Origin: a bacterium
GTDB taxonomy: Bacteria; Pseudomonadota; Alphaproteobacteria; SP197
Assembly: GCA_028821455.1 (NCBI GenBank)
Contig: JAPPGE010000048.1
Span: forward strand, 1-56,808
Direction of reading: 5' to 3'
DNA length: 56,808 nt
Shown here: positions 26,978 to 35,986 of the stretch, piece after piece
Layout: every line of letters starts with the position of its first letter
Position numbering within the stretch: the first letter of the stretch is position 1
Notes under the pieces: model-generated
Database searches by the model: none
What the model saw: the letters and a program-made list of their open reading frames with translations, nothing else
Told to the model about the DNA's origin: nothing
Program-made: the position numbers and the translations under genes

Positions 26978-27664
26978 CTACGTCAGGGCGATGCGCGCCG
27001 GACGATGCGGACATAACTGACGCCGCCAACCAAGCTCCGGTCGTCGGTTCTGGCAAGCGGCCTCGCCGCCGGGTTCCAGGTCACAGGTCATGATTCGACG
27101 ATAGTCGTAAGAACGATCAGAACAGTGGACATCGTCGCGATCATCGATACGAAGGCGGCCGTCTTCAGCAAACACCGCCGTGACGGGTTCAGAACACGTT
27201 CGACCGTCCGACATGAAGAATTCCTGATCACCGCGTCCTTGGCCATCGAAGCGCATCTCCCACGTCTCGACATCAGTGACCTCTCCGGTTTCGACGTCCT
27301 CGACGCTGTAGTCGGACGCCAGGGACCAGCATCCCTCGAGGAGGGTGATATCGCCTTCCTGCCATTTCTCGGCATCGAGCCTGTCCGGGTCGGGGGGCGG
27401 TTCCGGTGGTGGAGGCGCGGGAGGACAACCGGGAAACATGGCGAGTTGACGCTGAAGAGCGTCGAGCCGATCCGCGAGGAGGGCCTGGCGTTCGGTCTCC
27501 GATTCCAGCTCGGTCGATCTTTCGGCCGGCGGGGGACAGTGGTCGAGGCGGCCGAGCGGGCCGAGGTCCAGATCGCAGACGGGGATGATGAGCAGGGCGG
27601 CCCATGCCGCCAGCGCGGTAAGGAGGGCAGTGCCGAGAAGAGCCAGAATGGTCGGGACCCTCAT
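26978..27664 (-). CDS. Hypothetical membrane-anchored protein (SrfA-like extracytoplasmic domain), possible 3' frameshift
   Basis: 228 residues: one N-terminal membrane segment (ILALLGTALLTALAAWAALLI), a coiled stretch, a Pro-rich linker (CPPAPPPPEPPPDPDR) and a C-terminal Cys-containing beta domain starting TLLEGCWSLASDY. That domain resembles the one I recall in SrfA-type proteins. The last 25 codons look odd: after AAC the reading frame gives Arg-rich QNRRPELGW..., while the neighbouring frame gives a smoother RTDDRSLVGGVSYVRIVRR ending in a stop at 26982. This suggests a one-base indel near 27047-27050, real or from assembly. Divergent from the formylglutamate hydrolase gene. Function unknown. 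Confidence 0.65.
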   Translation of the reverse strand: MRVPTILALLGTALLTALAAWAALLIIPVCDLDLGPLGRLDHCPPPAERSTELESETERQALLADRLDALQRQLAMFPGCPPAPPPPEPPPDPDRLDAEKWQEGDITLLEGCWSLASDYSVEDVETGEVTDVETWEMRFDGQGRGDQEFFMSDGRTCSEPVTAVFAEDGRLRIDDRDDVHCSDRSYDYRRIMTCDLEPGGEAACQNRRPELGWRRQLCPHRPARIALT

Positions 27665-27765
27665 GGACTGTGGTTCCGGAAGCGGCCTGCCATGTCGGTC
27701 ACCATAGCATGTCCTGCCCTGGCCGGACCCTTGATCGCGGCCGCTGCCTGATATAGGTCACATGC

Positions 27766-28629
27766 ATGTCGCGGGAACAACCAGAACATCAGGCGTCCGC
27801 ACTCAACGGCCACGGGTTTCTGGCCCCCGACGATCCGCCGGCTGTCGAGATCGTGAACGCCCGGGGTGCGGCGTCGGCGGTTCTGATGTGCGATCATGCA
27901 AGCAACCGGGTGCCGGCTTCCCTTGCATCGCTGGGTCTGCCGGGCGGTGAGCTTGAACGCCATATCGCCTGGGACATCGGGGCCGCGGCGGTAACGCGGC
28001 GCCTCGCCCGCCTGCTGGACGCGCCGGCCGTGATGTCGGGGTTCTCGCGCCTGGTGATCGACTGCAACCGGTACCTGTGGGACGTGCAGTCCGTGCCCGA
28101 AAGTAGCGACGGCACCGGCATTCCGGGTAACCGGGACGCGACGACGCAGGATGTCGAGGACCGGATCCGGCACTGCTTTGCGCCGTACCACGAAGCCGCA
28201 TCGCGCATGATCAGCGGCATCGAGGGCCGCTGGAGGCCGCCCGCCGTGATCTTCATGCACAGCTTCACGCCCTCCATGAACGGCGAGATGCGGCCATGGC
28301 ACGTCGGCGTCCTGTGGGAGCGGGACGGCCGCATGGCCCTGCCGGCTCTGGAGGCCTTGAGACAGCGCGGCGACCTTGTCGTCGGGGACAACGAGCCCTA
28401 CTCGGCCCTCGAACCGCGCGGCTACAGCATGCCCCATCATGCGACCCGCGACGGCCGGCCGGCCCTCCAGTTCGAGATCCGCCAGGACCTCATCGCCGAT
28501 GATGCCGGAGTGGAGACCTGGGCCGGGATCATCGCGGATGTCCTGCGGCCGCTGCTTGCCGAAGACGCGCTCTATCAACGGCTCACCCGAGGTGGAGACC
28601 TGATCCATGGACGAGACCACACGCACTGA
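27766..28629 (+). CDS. N-formylglutamate amidohydrolase family protein
   Basis: It hydrolyses N-formylglutamate to formate and glutamate in histidine breakdown, or a related N-acyl compound. The 287-residue protein has the family's CDHASNRVP (metal-binding His/Asp region), HIAWDIGA, the long central segment with FSRLVIDCNR and VIFMHSFTPSMNG, and NEPYS near residue 210. AGGTCAC stands before the ATG. No other hut gene is nearby, so the substrate is uncertain. The gene overlaps the following DUF1244 gene by 23 bp, implying cotranscription. Confidence 0.9.
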   Translation: MSREQPEHQASALNGHGFLAPDDPPAVEIVNARGAASAVLMCDHASNRVPASLASLGLPGGELERHIAWDIGAAAVTRRLARLLDAPAVMSGFSRLVIDCNRYLWDVQSVPESSDGTGIPGNRDATTQDVEDRIRHCFAPYHEAASRMISGIEGRWRPPAVIFMHSFTPSMNGEMRPWHVGVLWERDGRMALPALEALRQRGDLVVGDNEPYSALEPRGYSMPHHATRDGRPALQFEIRQDLIADDAGVETWAGIIADVLRPLLAEDALYQRLTRGGDLIHGRDHTH

Positions 28630-28936
28630 AATCGAGGCCGCCGTCTTCCGCCGGTTGCGCGATCACTTCCAGCGCAAGCCCGGGATCCAGAACATCGATC
28701 TGATGAATCTGGCGGACTTCTGCCGCAACTGCCTCTCGAAGTGGTATCGGGCCGAGGCCGGTGACCGCGGCATCACGATGTCCTACGACGAGGCGCGCGA
28801 GATCGTCTACGGCATGCCCTACGGCGACTACAAGGAGCGCCACCAGGAAAAGGCGTCACCGGGGAAGGTGGCCGAGTTCGAAGCCGGAGAGAAACGCCGC
28901 GCCGCCGAGGCCGCGGCGCGTGGCGAGACCTGGTGA
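28607..28936 (+). CDS. DUF1244-family protein
   Basis: A 109-residue protein with the family core: FRRLRDHFQRKPGIQNIDLMNLADFCRNCLSKWY (split here for reading; residues 14-48) and MSYDEAREIVYGMPYGDYKERHQ. The Cys pair in FCRNCL is conserved in this alphaproteobacterial family, which has known structures but no assigned function. Its start lies inside the end of the formylglutamate hydrolase gene. The charged C-terminal tail is Lys/Glu/Ala-rich. It ends 6 bp before the stop of the convergent SDR gene. Confidence 0.9.
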   Translation: MDETTRTEIEAAVFRRLRDHFQRKPGIQNIDLMNLADFCRNCLSKWYRAEAGDRGITMSYDEAREIVYGMPYGDYKERHQEKASPGKVAEFEAGEKRRAAEAAARGETW

Positions 28937-28941
28937 CCTGA

Positions 28942-29667
28942 CTACCAGCGTTCGACGGCCGGACGCAGATCGATCTCGTGACTCCAGGCGGTCGGATGCT
29001 GGCCGTGGAGATCGAGATAGGTGCTGGCGATGGCATCGGGATCGAGCAGCGTGTCGAGACCCCGATCGGGGATCTCGTGGGCGTGCTGGGGGCCGTTGAT
29101 CTGACCGTCGATGTTGACCAGGGCGACGTGAACGCCGGCCGGTCCGAGTTCGCGGGCCATGGACTGCGCCAGGGCCCGCAGACCGAACTTGCCCACTGCG
29201 AAACCGGCAAAGTGCGCCGATCCCTTGTAGCAGGCGGTCGCCCCGGTGAAGATCAGGGTGCCGCTGCCGCGTTCCACCATGGCCACTGCCGCGGCACGGC
29301 CGACAATGAAGGCGCCAAGGCAGGTGACCTGCCACTGCCGTGTGAACTCCTCCGCGTCGATGTCGAGAATCGACCGTCTCAGGAACCCGCTGGCGTTGTA
29401 GACCACGAGTGACGGTGCGCCGAGCTCGCCCGTGACCGTGGCGAACAGGCCGGCGACATCCGCCTCCCTGGTGGCGTCACAGGCAAAGGACCTGATGTGG
29501 CCGCCGGTGACTCCGGCAACCCCGGTGGCAACGCTTTCCGCATGGTCGGCATCGCGCGAGGCGACGGCGACCTTCATGCCTGCTGACGAGAACTGGCGGG
29601 CCAGACCGGCGCCAAGACCTTCACCGGCACCGACGATCAGTGCCACGCCTTCGAATGAACGGCTCAT
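28942..29667 (-). CDS. Atypical short-chain dehydrogenase/reductase (catalytic Tyr replaced by Phe)
   Basis: A 241-residue Rossmann protein. The nucleotide motif is IVGAGEGLGAGLA (G-x3-G-x-G), NAS replaces the usual NAG, and the active-site region reads FTGATACYKGSAHFAGFAVGKFGLRALAQSMA. The YxxxK motif is FxxxK here, and the Ser position is occupied by Thr/Ala, so standard SDR proton transfer is unlikely. I recall other atypical SDRs with FASAKFGLRALAQS at this position, so this may be a subfamily trait and not damage. AAGGA precedes the ATG. It stands alone between convergent DUF1244 and the acyl-CoA synthetase gene, which lies downstream-to-upstream on the same strand. Confidence 0.85.
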   Translation of the reverse strand: MSRSFEGVALIVGAGEGLGAGLARQFSSAGMKVAVASRDADHAESVATGVAGVTGGHIRSFACDATREADVAGLFATVTGELGAPSLVVYNASGFLRRSILDIDAEEFTRQWQVTCLGAFIVGRAAAVAMVERGSGTLIFTGATACYKGSAHFAGFAVGKFGLRALAQSMARELGPAGVHVALVNIDGQINGPQHAHEIPDRGLDTLLDPDAIASTYLDLHGQHPTAWSHEIDLRPAVERW

Positions 29668-29715
29668 GAACGTGTTCCTTCTTCAAGGGATGGAGGGGAT
29701 CAGCCAGGCCCGGCG

Positions 29716-31482
29716 TCACCCGTAGAGGGCGTCGAGACGGGCGCCGAAGCGCTCGCGGACGACGTGTCGGCGGATCTTGAGGGTCGGGGTCATCAGCCTG
29801 TTCTCCACCGTGAAGGGCTCCGGCGCCACCATGATGCGTCTGACCTTCTCGATGGGCGAGAGGTTCGCGTTGGCACGGTCCACGGCCTCCTTGATGGCGG
29901 TGTCGAGAGCGCCGTCGCCGGCCAGGCTGGCGAGGTCGGCCTCGAGGCCCCGTTCGCGGGCGAAACCGGCAAGCCAGGTGTCATCCGGCACCACGAGAGC
30001 CACGAGATGGGGCCGCCGGTCCCCGTCCACCATGCACTGGGCGATCTCCGGCTCCAGGTTGAGAATGCCTTCCACGCGCTGTGGCGCGATGTTGTCGCCC
30101 CCGGAATTGACGATGATGTCCTTCTTGCGGTCGGTGATGGTGAGGAAGCCGTCATCGTCGAACTCGCCGATGTCGCCGGTATGGAGCCAGCCGTCGCGCA
30201 GCACCTCGCTGGTGGCCTCCTGGTTGTTCCAGTACCCGTCCATGAGGAGGCCGCCGGCAACGAGGATCTCGCCGTCATCGGCAATCCGCACCTCGACTTC
30301 CGGGAGAGGCTTCCCGACGCTCGCCATCTTGGTGTGTCCGGGAAGATTGCAGGAAACCACCGGAGCGGCCTCGGTCTGTCCGTAGCCCTGGAGCAGCGTG
30401 AGACCGAGAGCCGAAAAGAACGTTCCGACCTGGGGATTGAGAGCGGCGCCTCCCGAAACCATGGCCGTCAGGCGGCCGCCGAATCGGGCGCGCACCTTGT
30501 CGCGGACGAGCTTGTCGAGCACGCGGTCCAGGAGACGCTCGAAGAGACCCAGTGATTCCCCCCGGTATCGCCTGCTTCCCAGTTCGACGGCCTTCTCGAA
30601 GAGACGCTTCTTCATGCCACCCTGGCGGGCGACGCCTGCGAGAATGCGCTGGCGCATCACCTCGTAGAGCCTCGGCACGCAGGTCATGATGGTGGGACGC
30701 GTCTCGGGCATGTTGGTGATGAGCGTGTCGACGCCTTCGGCGTAGCGGATTTCGGCGCCGATCGAGATCGGGAAGAAGAAGCCGGCGGTGTGCTCATAGG
30801 CGTGCGAGAGCGGCAGGAAGGAGAGAAACGTGTCGATGCTCGACAGCATGGGCCTGACGCCCAGCCAGATGCTCTTGAGGTTCGACAGCAGGGCGTGGTG
30901 GGAAAGAATGACCCCCTTGGGGAGGCCTCCCGTTCCCGACGTGTAGATCAGGCACGCCGTGTCCTTGCGCTCGATGGCGGCGATTCGCGACTCCACCCCG
31001 GCCGTATCGTCGGCCGACACATCGGACCACGGGACCACCCTGACGTCACCGGTGGTCGTGATCGTGTCGATGGCGACGACACAGGAGACCTCCGCGGCGG
31101 CAGCGGCCGGAAGGAACGTGCGGGCCAGCCCTTCACCGGAGACGAACGCCATCGTCGCGCCACTGTCTTTCAGGACATGCTCGTGCAGTTCACGGGTATA
31201 GGTCGTGTAGGCGGGAACGGTGATGCCGCCGGCCGCCATGATGGCAAGATCGGCAATCGCCCATTCCGGTCGGTTCTCCGATGCCAGGACAACCCGGTCG
31301 CCGGGCCGCAGCCCGAGAGCCGCCAGACCGGCAGCCAGACTGCGCACGTCCTCTGCGACCTTCTCCCAGTTTCTCGGGCGCCATGCGCCGTCTTCCTTGG
31401 CCCACAGGAAGGGGCGGCCTGCGCATTGCCCGGCCATGTCGAAGAACATGGAAGGAATGCTGGTCCAGGTGTCGTACTGCAT
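29716..31482 (-). CDS. Long-chain acyl-CoA synthetase (AMP-binding, FACL-type)
   Basis: It activates fatty acids to acyl-CoA through an acyl-AMP. In the 588 residues are the P-loop LIYTSGTGGLPKGVILSHH, SFLPLSHAYEHTAG, the A5 motif LLQGYGQTEAAPVVS, and the hinge WLHTGDIGEFDDDGFLTITDRKKDIIV (in two parts: TGDIGEFDDDG and ITDRKKDIIV). These are typical of the bacterial long FACL group. The ATG at 31482 has GGAGG five bases upstream, so the open frame to 31647 is rejected. The SDR gene follows 48 bp downstream on the same strand and may be cotranscribed. It is divergent from the oligopeptidase gene over 122 bp. Confidence 0.92.
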   Translation of the reverse strand: MQYDTWTSIPSMFFDMAGQCAGRPFLWAKEDGAWRPRNWEKVAEDVRSLAAGLAALGLRPGDRVVLASENRPEWAIADLAIMAAGGITVPAYTTYTRELHEHVLKDSGATMAFVSGEGLARTFLPAAAAAEVSCVVAIDTITTTGDVRVVPWSDVSADDTAGVESRIAAIERKDTACLIYTSGTGGLPKGVILSHHALLSNLKSIWLGVRPMLSSIDTFLSFLPLSHAYEHTAGFFFPISIGAEIRYAEGVDTLITNMPETRPTIMTCVPRLYEVMRQRILAGVARQGGMKKRLFEKAVELGSRRYRGESLGLFERLLDRVLDKLVRDKVRARFGGRLTAMVSGGAALNPQVGTFFSALGLTLLQGYGQTEAAPVVSCNLPGHTKMASVGKPLPEVEVRIADDGEILVAGGLLMDGYWNNQEATSEVLRDGWLHTGDIGEFDDDGFLTITDRKKDIIVNSGGDNIAPQRVEGILNLEPEIAQCMVDGDRRPHLVALVVPDDTWLAGFARERGLEADLASLAGDGALDTAIKEAVDRANANLSPIEKVRRIMVAPEPFTVENRLMTPTLKIRRHVVRERFGARLDALYG

Positions 31483-31604
31483 TGTCGCCTCCGTCCGCCA
31501 GGACAGACAGGGATCATACTGATGCCGGTGAAGAACCGGCAAGGACATCGACTGGTCGTTCGCGGCGGCCGTGGCATTGTCAGGCACGGCTCCGGGGGAT
31601 ATGG

Positions 31605-33407
31605 ATGGCGCGCCGCAACCAGGGGCTGCGAGGCGTGATCGAGGCATCCACTCTACCCCGCTGGGATCTCTCGGACCTCTTTTCCGGACCGGATGATCCG
31701 GCGATCCTGGCGACCCTCGAGGGACTCGCCGGGGAGGCGGATGCGTTCGCTACGGATTACCGGGAGCGTCTCTCCGGGCTTTCGAATCAGGCCTTCGGCG
31801 AGCTCATCGAGCGATACGCGGCTCTCGTGGAGGGCATGGGCCGGGTCGAGAGCTATGCCGACCTGCTCTTTGCCGCCAACAGGCACGATGCCGGTGTCGC
31901 ACAATTCCACCAGATGGTCAGGGAACGGCTGACGGCGGCCATGAGGGCGCTGATCTTTCTGGGACTGGAAATCAACAGGCTGGACGAGGAGGCCGTGACA
32001 CGGCTTCTGGGCGACCCGGGTATCGCCCGCTACCGGACCTGGTTCGAGGCCCTGCGCAGCTTCAGGCCGCATCAGCTCTCCGACGAGGCCGAGGCGATGC
32101 TCAACGAACTCGCCGTCGTGCAGGCCGGCGCCTGGGTGCGTCTCTTCGATCAGACCATCGCCGCCCTCACGTTCACGATCGATGGCGAGGAGCTGTCGGA
32201 GGCGGAGGCGCTCGACCGCCTGTCCTGGGCCGACGCCGGAGTGAGGAAACAGACGGCGCGGGAACTCGCCCGCGTCTTCAGTCAGAACGTCAGGCTGTTT
32301 TCCCACATCACGAACACGCTCGCCAAGATGAAGGCGATCGAGGACGGCTGGAGGTCCTTCGCCCGTCCGGTCTCCTCGCGCAACCTCGCCAACCTGATCG
32401 AGGACGAGACGGTCGATGCTCTCATCGACGCCGTGCGCGAGGCCTATCCGCGTCTTTCCCACCGCTACTATGCCCTCAAGGCAGGCTGGTTCGGCTGCGA
32501 CACGCTCGCCTGGTGGGACCGGAATGCGCCCCTGCCCGAAGCGGATGAGCCTGCTTACGGGTGGCACGAGGCCCGCGACATCGTGCTCGGCGCCTTCGGT
32601 GGATTCTCGCCGCGCATGGCCAGCATCGCGGCGGACTTCTTCCGGAAGCGCTGGATCGACGCCCCCGTCCTGCCCGGCAAGGATGGCGGGGCGTTCTCCC
32701 ATCCGACCGTCCCCGGGGTCCATCCCTACATTCTCCTCAACTACCAGGGACGGACGCGCGACGTCATGACACTGGCCCACGAACTCGGCCACGGCGTCCA
32801 CCAGGTTCTTGCCGCGCCGCAGGGTCCGCTGCTGGCGCCGACACCCCTGACGCTTGCCGAGACGGCATCGGTGTTCGGCGAGCAGCTCGCCTTCCGGCAT
32901 CTCCTCGAGCACGAGGACGATCCCCGGGCCCGCAGGACGATTCTTGCAGGCAAGGTGGAGGACATGCTGAACACGGTGGTGCGGCAGATTGCGTTCTGCG
33001 ACTTCGAGTTGCGGCTCCATGACGCCCGGGCGGACGGCGAACTCACCCCTGACGACATCGGCGAATTGTGGATGGCCACGCAGCGCGAGAGCCTGGGACC
33101 TGCCGTCTGCCTGGACGACGACTACCGCAGTTTCTGGTGCTACATTCCGCACTTCATCCATGCTCCCTTCTATGTCTATGCCTATGCCTTCGGCGACTGT
33201 CTCGTGAATGCCCTTCACGCGCTCCATCGCCAGGGCATGGCCGGCTTCGAGGAGAAGTTCCTCGCCATGCTGGAGGCAGGGGGAAGCAAACATCATCGCG
33301 AACTTCTCCAACCCTTCGGTCTCGATGCGACGAGGAAGGAGTTCTGGGCAGGGGGACTCGAGTCGATCAGCGACATGATCGACGAACTCGAGGCGTTGCC
33401 GGCGTGA
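31605..33407 (+). CDS. pepF: Oligoendopeptidase F (M3 family metallopeptidase)
   Basis: A cytoplasmic zinc peptidase that cuts medium-sized peptides. The 600-residue protein has the zinc motif HELGH at about residues 392-396 (LAHELGHGVHQ) and the downstream Glu in LAETASVFGE, with the M3B C-terminal HHRELLQPFGLDATRKEFWAGG segment (HHRELLQPFG, then FWAGG). The chosen ATG at 31605 follows GGGGGA. The frame is open to 31281 but that part is antisense to the acyl-CoA synthetase gene. The next gene begins inside its stop codon (GTGA overlap), so they are cotranslated. Confidence 0.93.
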   Translation: MARRNQGLRGVIEASTLPRWDLSDLFSGPDDPAILATLEGLAGEADAFATDYRERLSGLSNQAFGELIERYAALVEGMGRVESYADLLFAANRHDAGVAQFHQMVRERLTAAMRALIFLGLEINRLDEEAVTRLLGDPGIARYRTWFEALRSFRPHQLSDEAEAMLNELAVVQAGAWVRLFDQTIAALTFTIDGEELSEAEALDRLSWADAGVRKQTARELARVFSQNVRLFSHITNTLAKMKAIEDGWRSFARPVSSRNLANLIEDETVDALIDAVREAYPRLSHRYYALKAGWFGCDTLAWWDRNAPLPEADEPAYGWHEARDIVLGAFGGFSPRMASIAADFFRKRWIDAPVLPGKDGGAFSHPTVPGVHPYILLNYQGRTRDVMTLAHELGHGVHQVLAAPQGPLLAPTPLTLAETASVFGEQLAFRHLLEHEDDPRARRTILAGKVEDMLNTVVRQIAFCDFELRLHDARADGELTPDDIGELWMATQRESLGPAVCLDDDYRSFWCYIPHFIHAPFYVYAYAFGDCLVNALHALHRQGMAGFEEKFLAMLEAGGSKHHRELLQPFGLDATRKEFWAGGLESISDMIDELEALPA

Positions 33408-34801
33408 CCGACAGGGACCTCAAGGACGCCAACCGTCTGACTGGGCGGGCGGCACGCTACGCCAGGGTCGGCGCGGCGGTCGGACGCGTCGGTGCCCGGG
33501 CGGTGACCGGGCGCGTCCTGGGGAGCCGCTCGGACCGCGCCGAGATGGCGGTCAATCTCAAGAACGCGCTGGGCGGACTGAAGGGACCGCTGATGAAGGT
33601 GGCGCAGCTTCTGGCCACCATCCCTGACGTCCTGCCGCCGGAATACGCCACGGAGCTCGCCAAGCTGCAGGTCAACGCACCCTCCATGGGGTGGCCTTTC
33701 GTACGCCGGCGCATGGCCGGTGAACTCGGCGCCGACTGGCAGAAGCAGTTCACGTCCTTCGATCGCCAGGCCTCGGCCGCCGCGTCGCTCGGCCAGGTGC
33801 ACCGGGCGACCACGCCGGACGGCGTCGAGCGGGCCTGCAAGCTCCAGTATCCCGACATGCAGTCGGCGGTGGAGGCGGATCTGAGGCAGTTGAAGGTGCT
33901 GTTCTCGCTCTATCGCCGGTACGACAGGGCGATCGATCCGAGCCGGGTCTACGAGGAGATATCCGAGCGCTTGCGCGAAGAACTCGACTACCGGCGGGAG
34001 GTGCGTCACCAGCGGCTCTACCGCAGCATCCTGGCTCCGCAGTCCAGGGTCAACGTTCCGGCGGTCATCGACGAACTCTCCAGCGACCGCCTGATCACCA
34101 TGGACTGGGTCGATGGAGTGCCCCTGATGTCGATGACGGAAGCCGACGCCGGGTCACGAAACGAGATCGCGATGTCGATGTTTCTGGCCTGGTACGAGCC
34201 GTTCTATGGCTATGGCGTCATCCACGGAGACCCCCATCCTGGCAACTACAAGGTGCGGCCCGACATGGGCATACACCTGCTCGACTTCGGCTGTATCCGC
34301 ATCTTTCCGCCGCACTTCGTGACCGGGGTGATCGATCTCTATCATGCGCTCGGAAACGACGACCGCGACCTGGCCGTTCACGCTTACGAGACCTGGGGGT
34401 TCACGGGTCTCAGCGAGGAGGTGATCGACACCCTCAACATGTGGGCCGCCTTCGTCTATGCGCCCCTGCTCGAGAACCGCCCGCGAATCATCCAGGACGA
34501 GGGATCGCGCTACGGGACCCGGGTCGCATCGAAGGTCCACGCCCGCCTGCGGGAGCTTGGGGGGGTCACCGTGCCGCGGGAGTTCGTGTTCATGGACCGC
34601 GCGGCCCTTGGATTGGGAAGCATCTTTCTTCATCTCAAGGCCGAGGTGAACTGGCACCGCGTCTTCCACAGCCTCATCGACGATTACCGGGAAGAGGATC
34701 TCGCCCGACGCCAGGAACGGGCACTGGCCTCGGTCGGTCTGGGCGGGGGAGGGCCCTCCGCGTCCCCCCAAAACGCTACCGGCCGGCAAACGCCTCCATG
34801 A
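33404..34801 (+). CDS. ABC1/UbiB-family atypical kinase
   Basis: A 465-residue ABC1 kinase-like protein. LKGPLMKVAQLLATIPDVLPPEY carries the family's Ala-rich/KxGQ region as KVAQ, so the Gly is replaced by Ala. SAAASLGQVHRA, the Lys in ACKLQYP, VIHGDPHPGNY and LLDFGCIR follow. Relatives support ubiquinone synthesis or have unknown ATPase roles. The GTG start at 33404 overlaps the pepF stop by four bases. The gene's last 26 bases overlap the end of the convergent TRAP gene. Whether it is the true UbiB cannot be told without the rest of the ubi genes. Confidence 0.9.
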   Translation: MTDRDLKDANRLTGRAARYARVGAAVGRVGARAVTGRVLGSRSDRAEMAVNLKNALGGLKGPLMKVAQLLATIPDVLPPEYATELAKLQVNAPSMGWPFVRRRMAGELGADWQKQFTSFDRQASAAASLGQVHRATTPDGVERACKLQYPDMQSAVEADLRQLKVLFSLYRRYDRAIDPSRVYEEISERLREELDYRREVRHQRLYRSILAPQSRVNVPAVIDELSSDRLITMDWVDGVPLMSMTEADAGSRNEIAMSMFLAWYEPFYGYGVIHGDPHPGNYKVRPDMGIHLLDFGCIRIFPPHFVTGVIDLYHALGNDDRDLAVHAYETWGFTGLSEEVIDTLNMWAAFVYAPLLENRPRIIQDEGSRYGTRVASKVHARLRELGGVTVPREFVFMDRAALGLGSIFLHLKAEVNWHRVFHSLIDDYREEDLARRQERALASVGLGGGGPSASPQNATGRQTPP

Positions 34802-35744
34802 TCCACTCGCCGTCCTCGCCCGCGGCGGCAGACCATTCATCGAACATGACGGCGCCGATGCGGCCGAGGTCCGCCGCCAACGCCTCACCGGGTGGCGCGA
34901 CGATCATGCCGCGGGCGGCAAGCCGGGAGAGATACCAGCCGGAGAGCTCGCGTGCCCGGGTCGTGCCGGCGACCTCCGCGAAGTGGGCCGCCGACCGCAG
35001 ACAGTTTCGCCCCTGGTCATCGAGGCCGTTGAAGGCGTCGCCATTGACGAAGACGTAGTTGCGGGGCACCCAGGCGGCGGCGTCATAGAAGTGGGTCATG
35101 TGGTCCCACACCCTGTGGTTGTACCCCGTTTCGGATGAGGAAACGAAACCCCGGACCCGGCCGCTCGCCAGAACTCCGTCGAGGTCCGCGAGCTCCGTGT
35201 GCACCGGCTCCATGCCGGCCAGTTCGGCCAGCCGTGCGGTCGCTTCGTTGTAGGTCCTGAAGGGCATTCCTGCCACGTCCGCCAGACGCTCGACCGGCTG
35301 GCTGAAATAGAGACCCTGGGGTGGCCATGGCACGGAGTAGAGGAGCACGAGATTGTCATCGCTCAGGATCTCCTCAAGTATCGGACGCGCCGCCTGCCAC
35401 AGCCGCTCCGAGGAATCGAAGGACGTCGCCAGGAACGGCACGGAATCGTAGGCGAACACCGGGTTGTCGTCGGCATGGGCACTGAGCAGCCGCTCGCCTA
35501 TGGCCACGTCGCCGGTTTCGACGGCACGCTTGATGCCGCCGCCGCTGACCAGCGATCCGCCGGCATGGACCTCGATGGCGAGTCTGCCTGCCGTGCAGAC
35601 CCTCACCGCCTCGGCAAAGGTCCGGACGATCTCCGTCTGGTAGCTGGATTCGTCGTAGGCCGTCGGCATGATCCACGTGTCGTCGGCACCGGCGCCGGCC
35701 ATGGTCAGAGCGACGGCGGCAGCAGCCACCGGGAGGCGCGTCAT
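34776..35744 (-). CDS. TRAP transporter solute-binding protein (DctP-like), orphan
   Basis: A 322-residue periplasmic receptor with a short signal peptide (LPVAAAAVALTMAGAGA) and DctP-family segments: TFAEAVRVCTAGRLAIEVHAGGSLV, AIGERLLSAHADDNPVFAYDSVPFLA (read as FAYDSVPFLA) and GMPFRTYNEATARLAELAGMEPV with the conserved Arg that binds the ligand carboxylate. No dctQ or dctM gene is adjacent. Its start codon sits at the edge of a 247-bp repeat derived from the 3' end of the ThDP-enzyme gene. Before the island was inserted this gene was probably 58 bp downstream of that enzyme gene, and it is now separated from it by 2.4 kb. Confidence 0.88.
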   Translation of the reverse strand: MTRLPVAAAAVALTMAGAGADDTWIMPTAYDESSYQTEIVRTFAEAVRVCTAGRLAIEVHAGGSLVSGGGIKRAVETGDVAIGERLLSAHADDNPVFAYDSVPFLATSFDSSERLWQAARPILEEILSDDNLVLLYSVPWPPQGLYFSQPVERLADVAGMPFRTYNEATARLAELAGMEPVHTELADLDGVLASGRVRGFVSSSETGYNHRVWDHMTHFYDAAAWVPRNYVFVNGDAFNGLDDQGRNCLRSAAHFAEVAGTTRARELSGWYLSRLAARGMIVAPPGEALAADLGRIGAVMFDEWSAAAGEDGEWIMEAFAGR

Positions 35745-35986
35745 GTCATCAGGTCCCGTCGCAGGTCGTGCCAGGGATGGTGGAAAGAAGCAGGCCGCCT
35801 CGTCAAGCGATCCACTCGCTCACCGGTGCGGCACTCTCCTCGAGCGGCTGCGTGACGATGTCGAGGAGTGCCGGTCCATCGTGGTGCAGCAGGTCTTCGA
35901 GGGCGCCCTCGAGGTCACGAGACGCCGTCACCCGTCGTGCCTTGACGCCGAAGGCCGAGGCAACGGCCGCATGATCCGTCGCCATG
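35740..35986 (-). repeat. Direct repeat, left copy: duplicated 3' end of the ThDP-enzyme gene
   Basis: Aligns without gaps to 38162-38408. I count nine mismatches in 247 bp, all in the outer parts; about 180 bp in the middle are identical. It holds the last 61 codons and stop of the ThDP-enzyme gene (readable to ATDHAAVASAFGVKARR... and ending SEWIA) and about 60 bp of downstream DNA up to the dctP start. It has no 5' gene part, so it is a non-functional partial copy. Together with the right copy it brackets the DUF488 island. Confidence 0.92.

Noticed and set aside
31281..31604. N-terminal extension of oligoendopeptidase F
   Set aside because: It is antisense to the acyl-CoA synthetase gene and its promoter region. 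The M3 domain starts just after the ATG at 31605.
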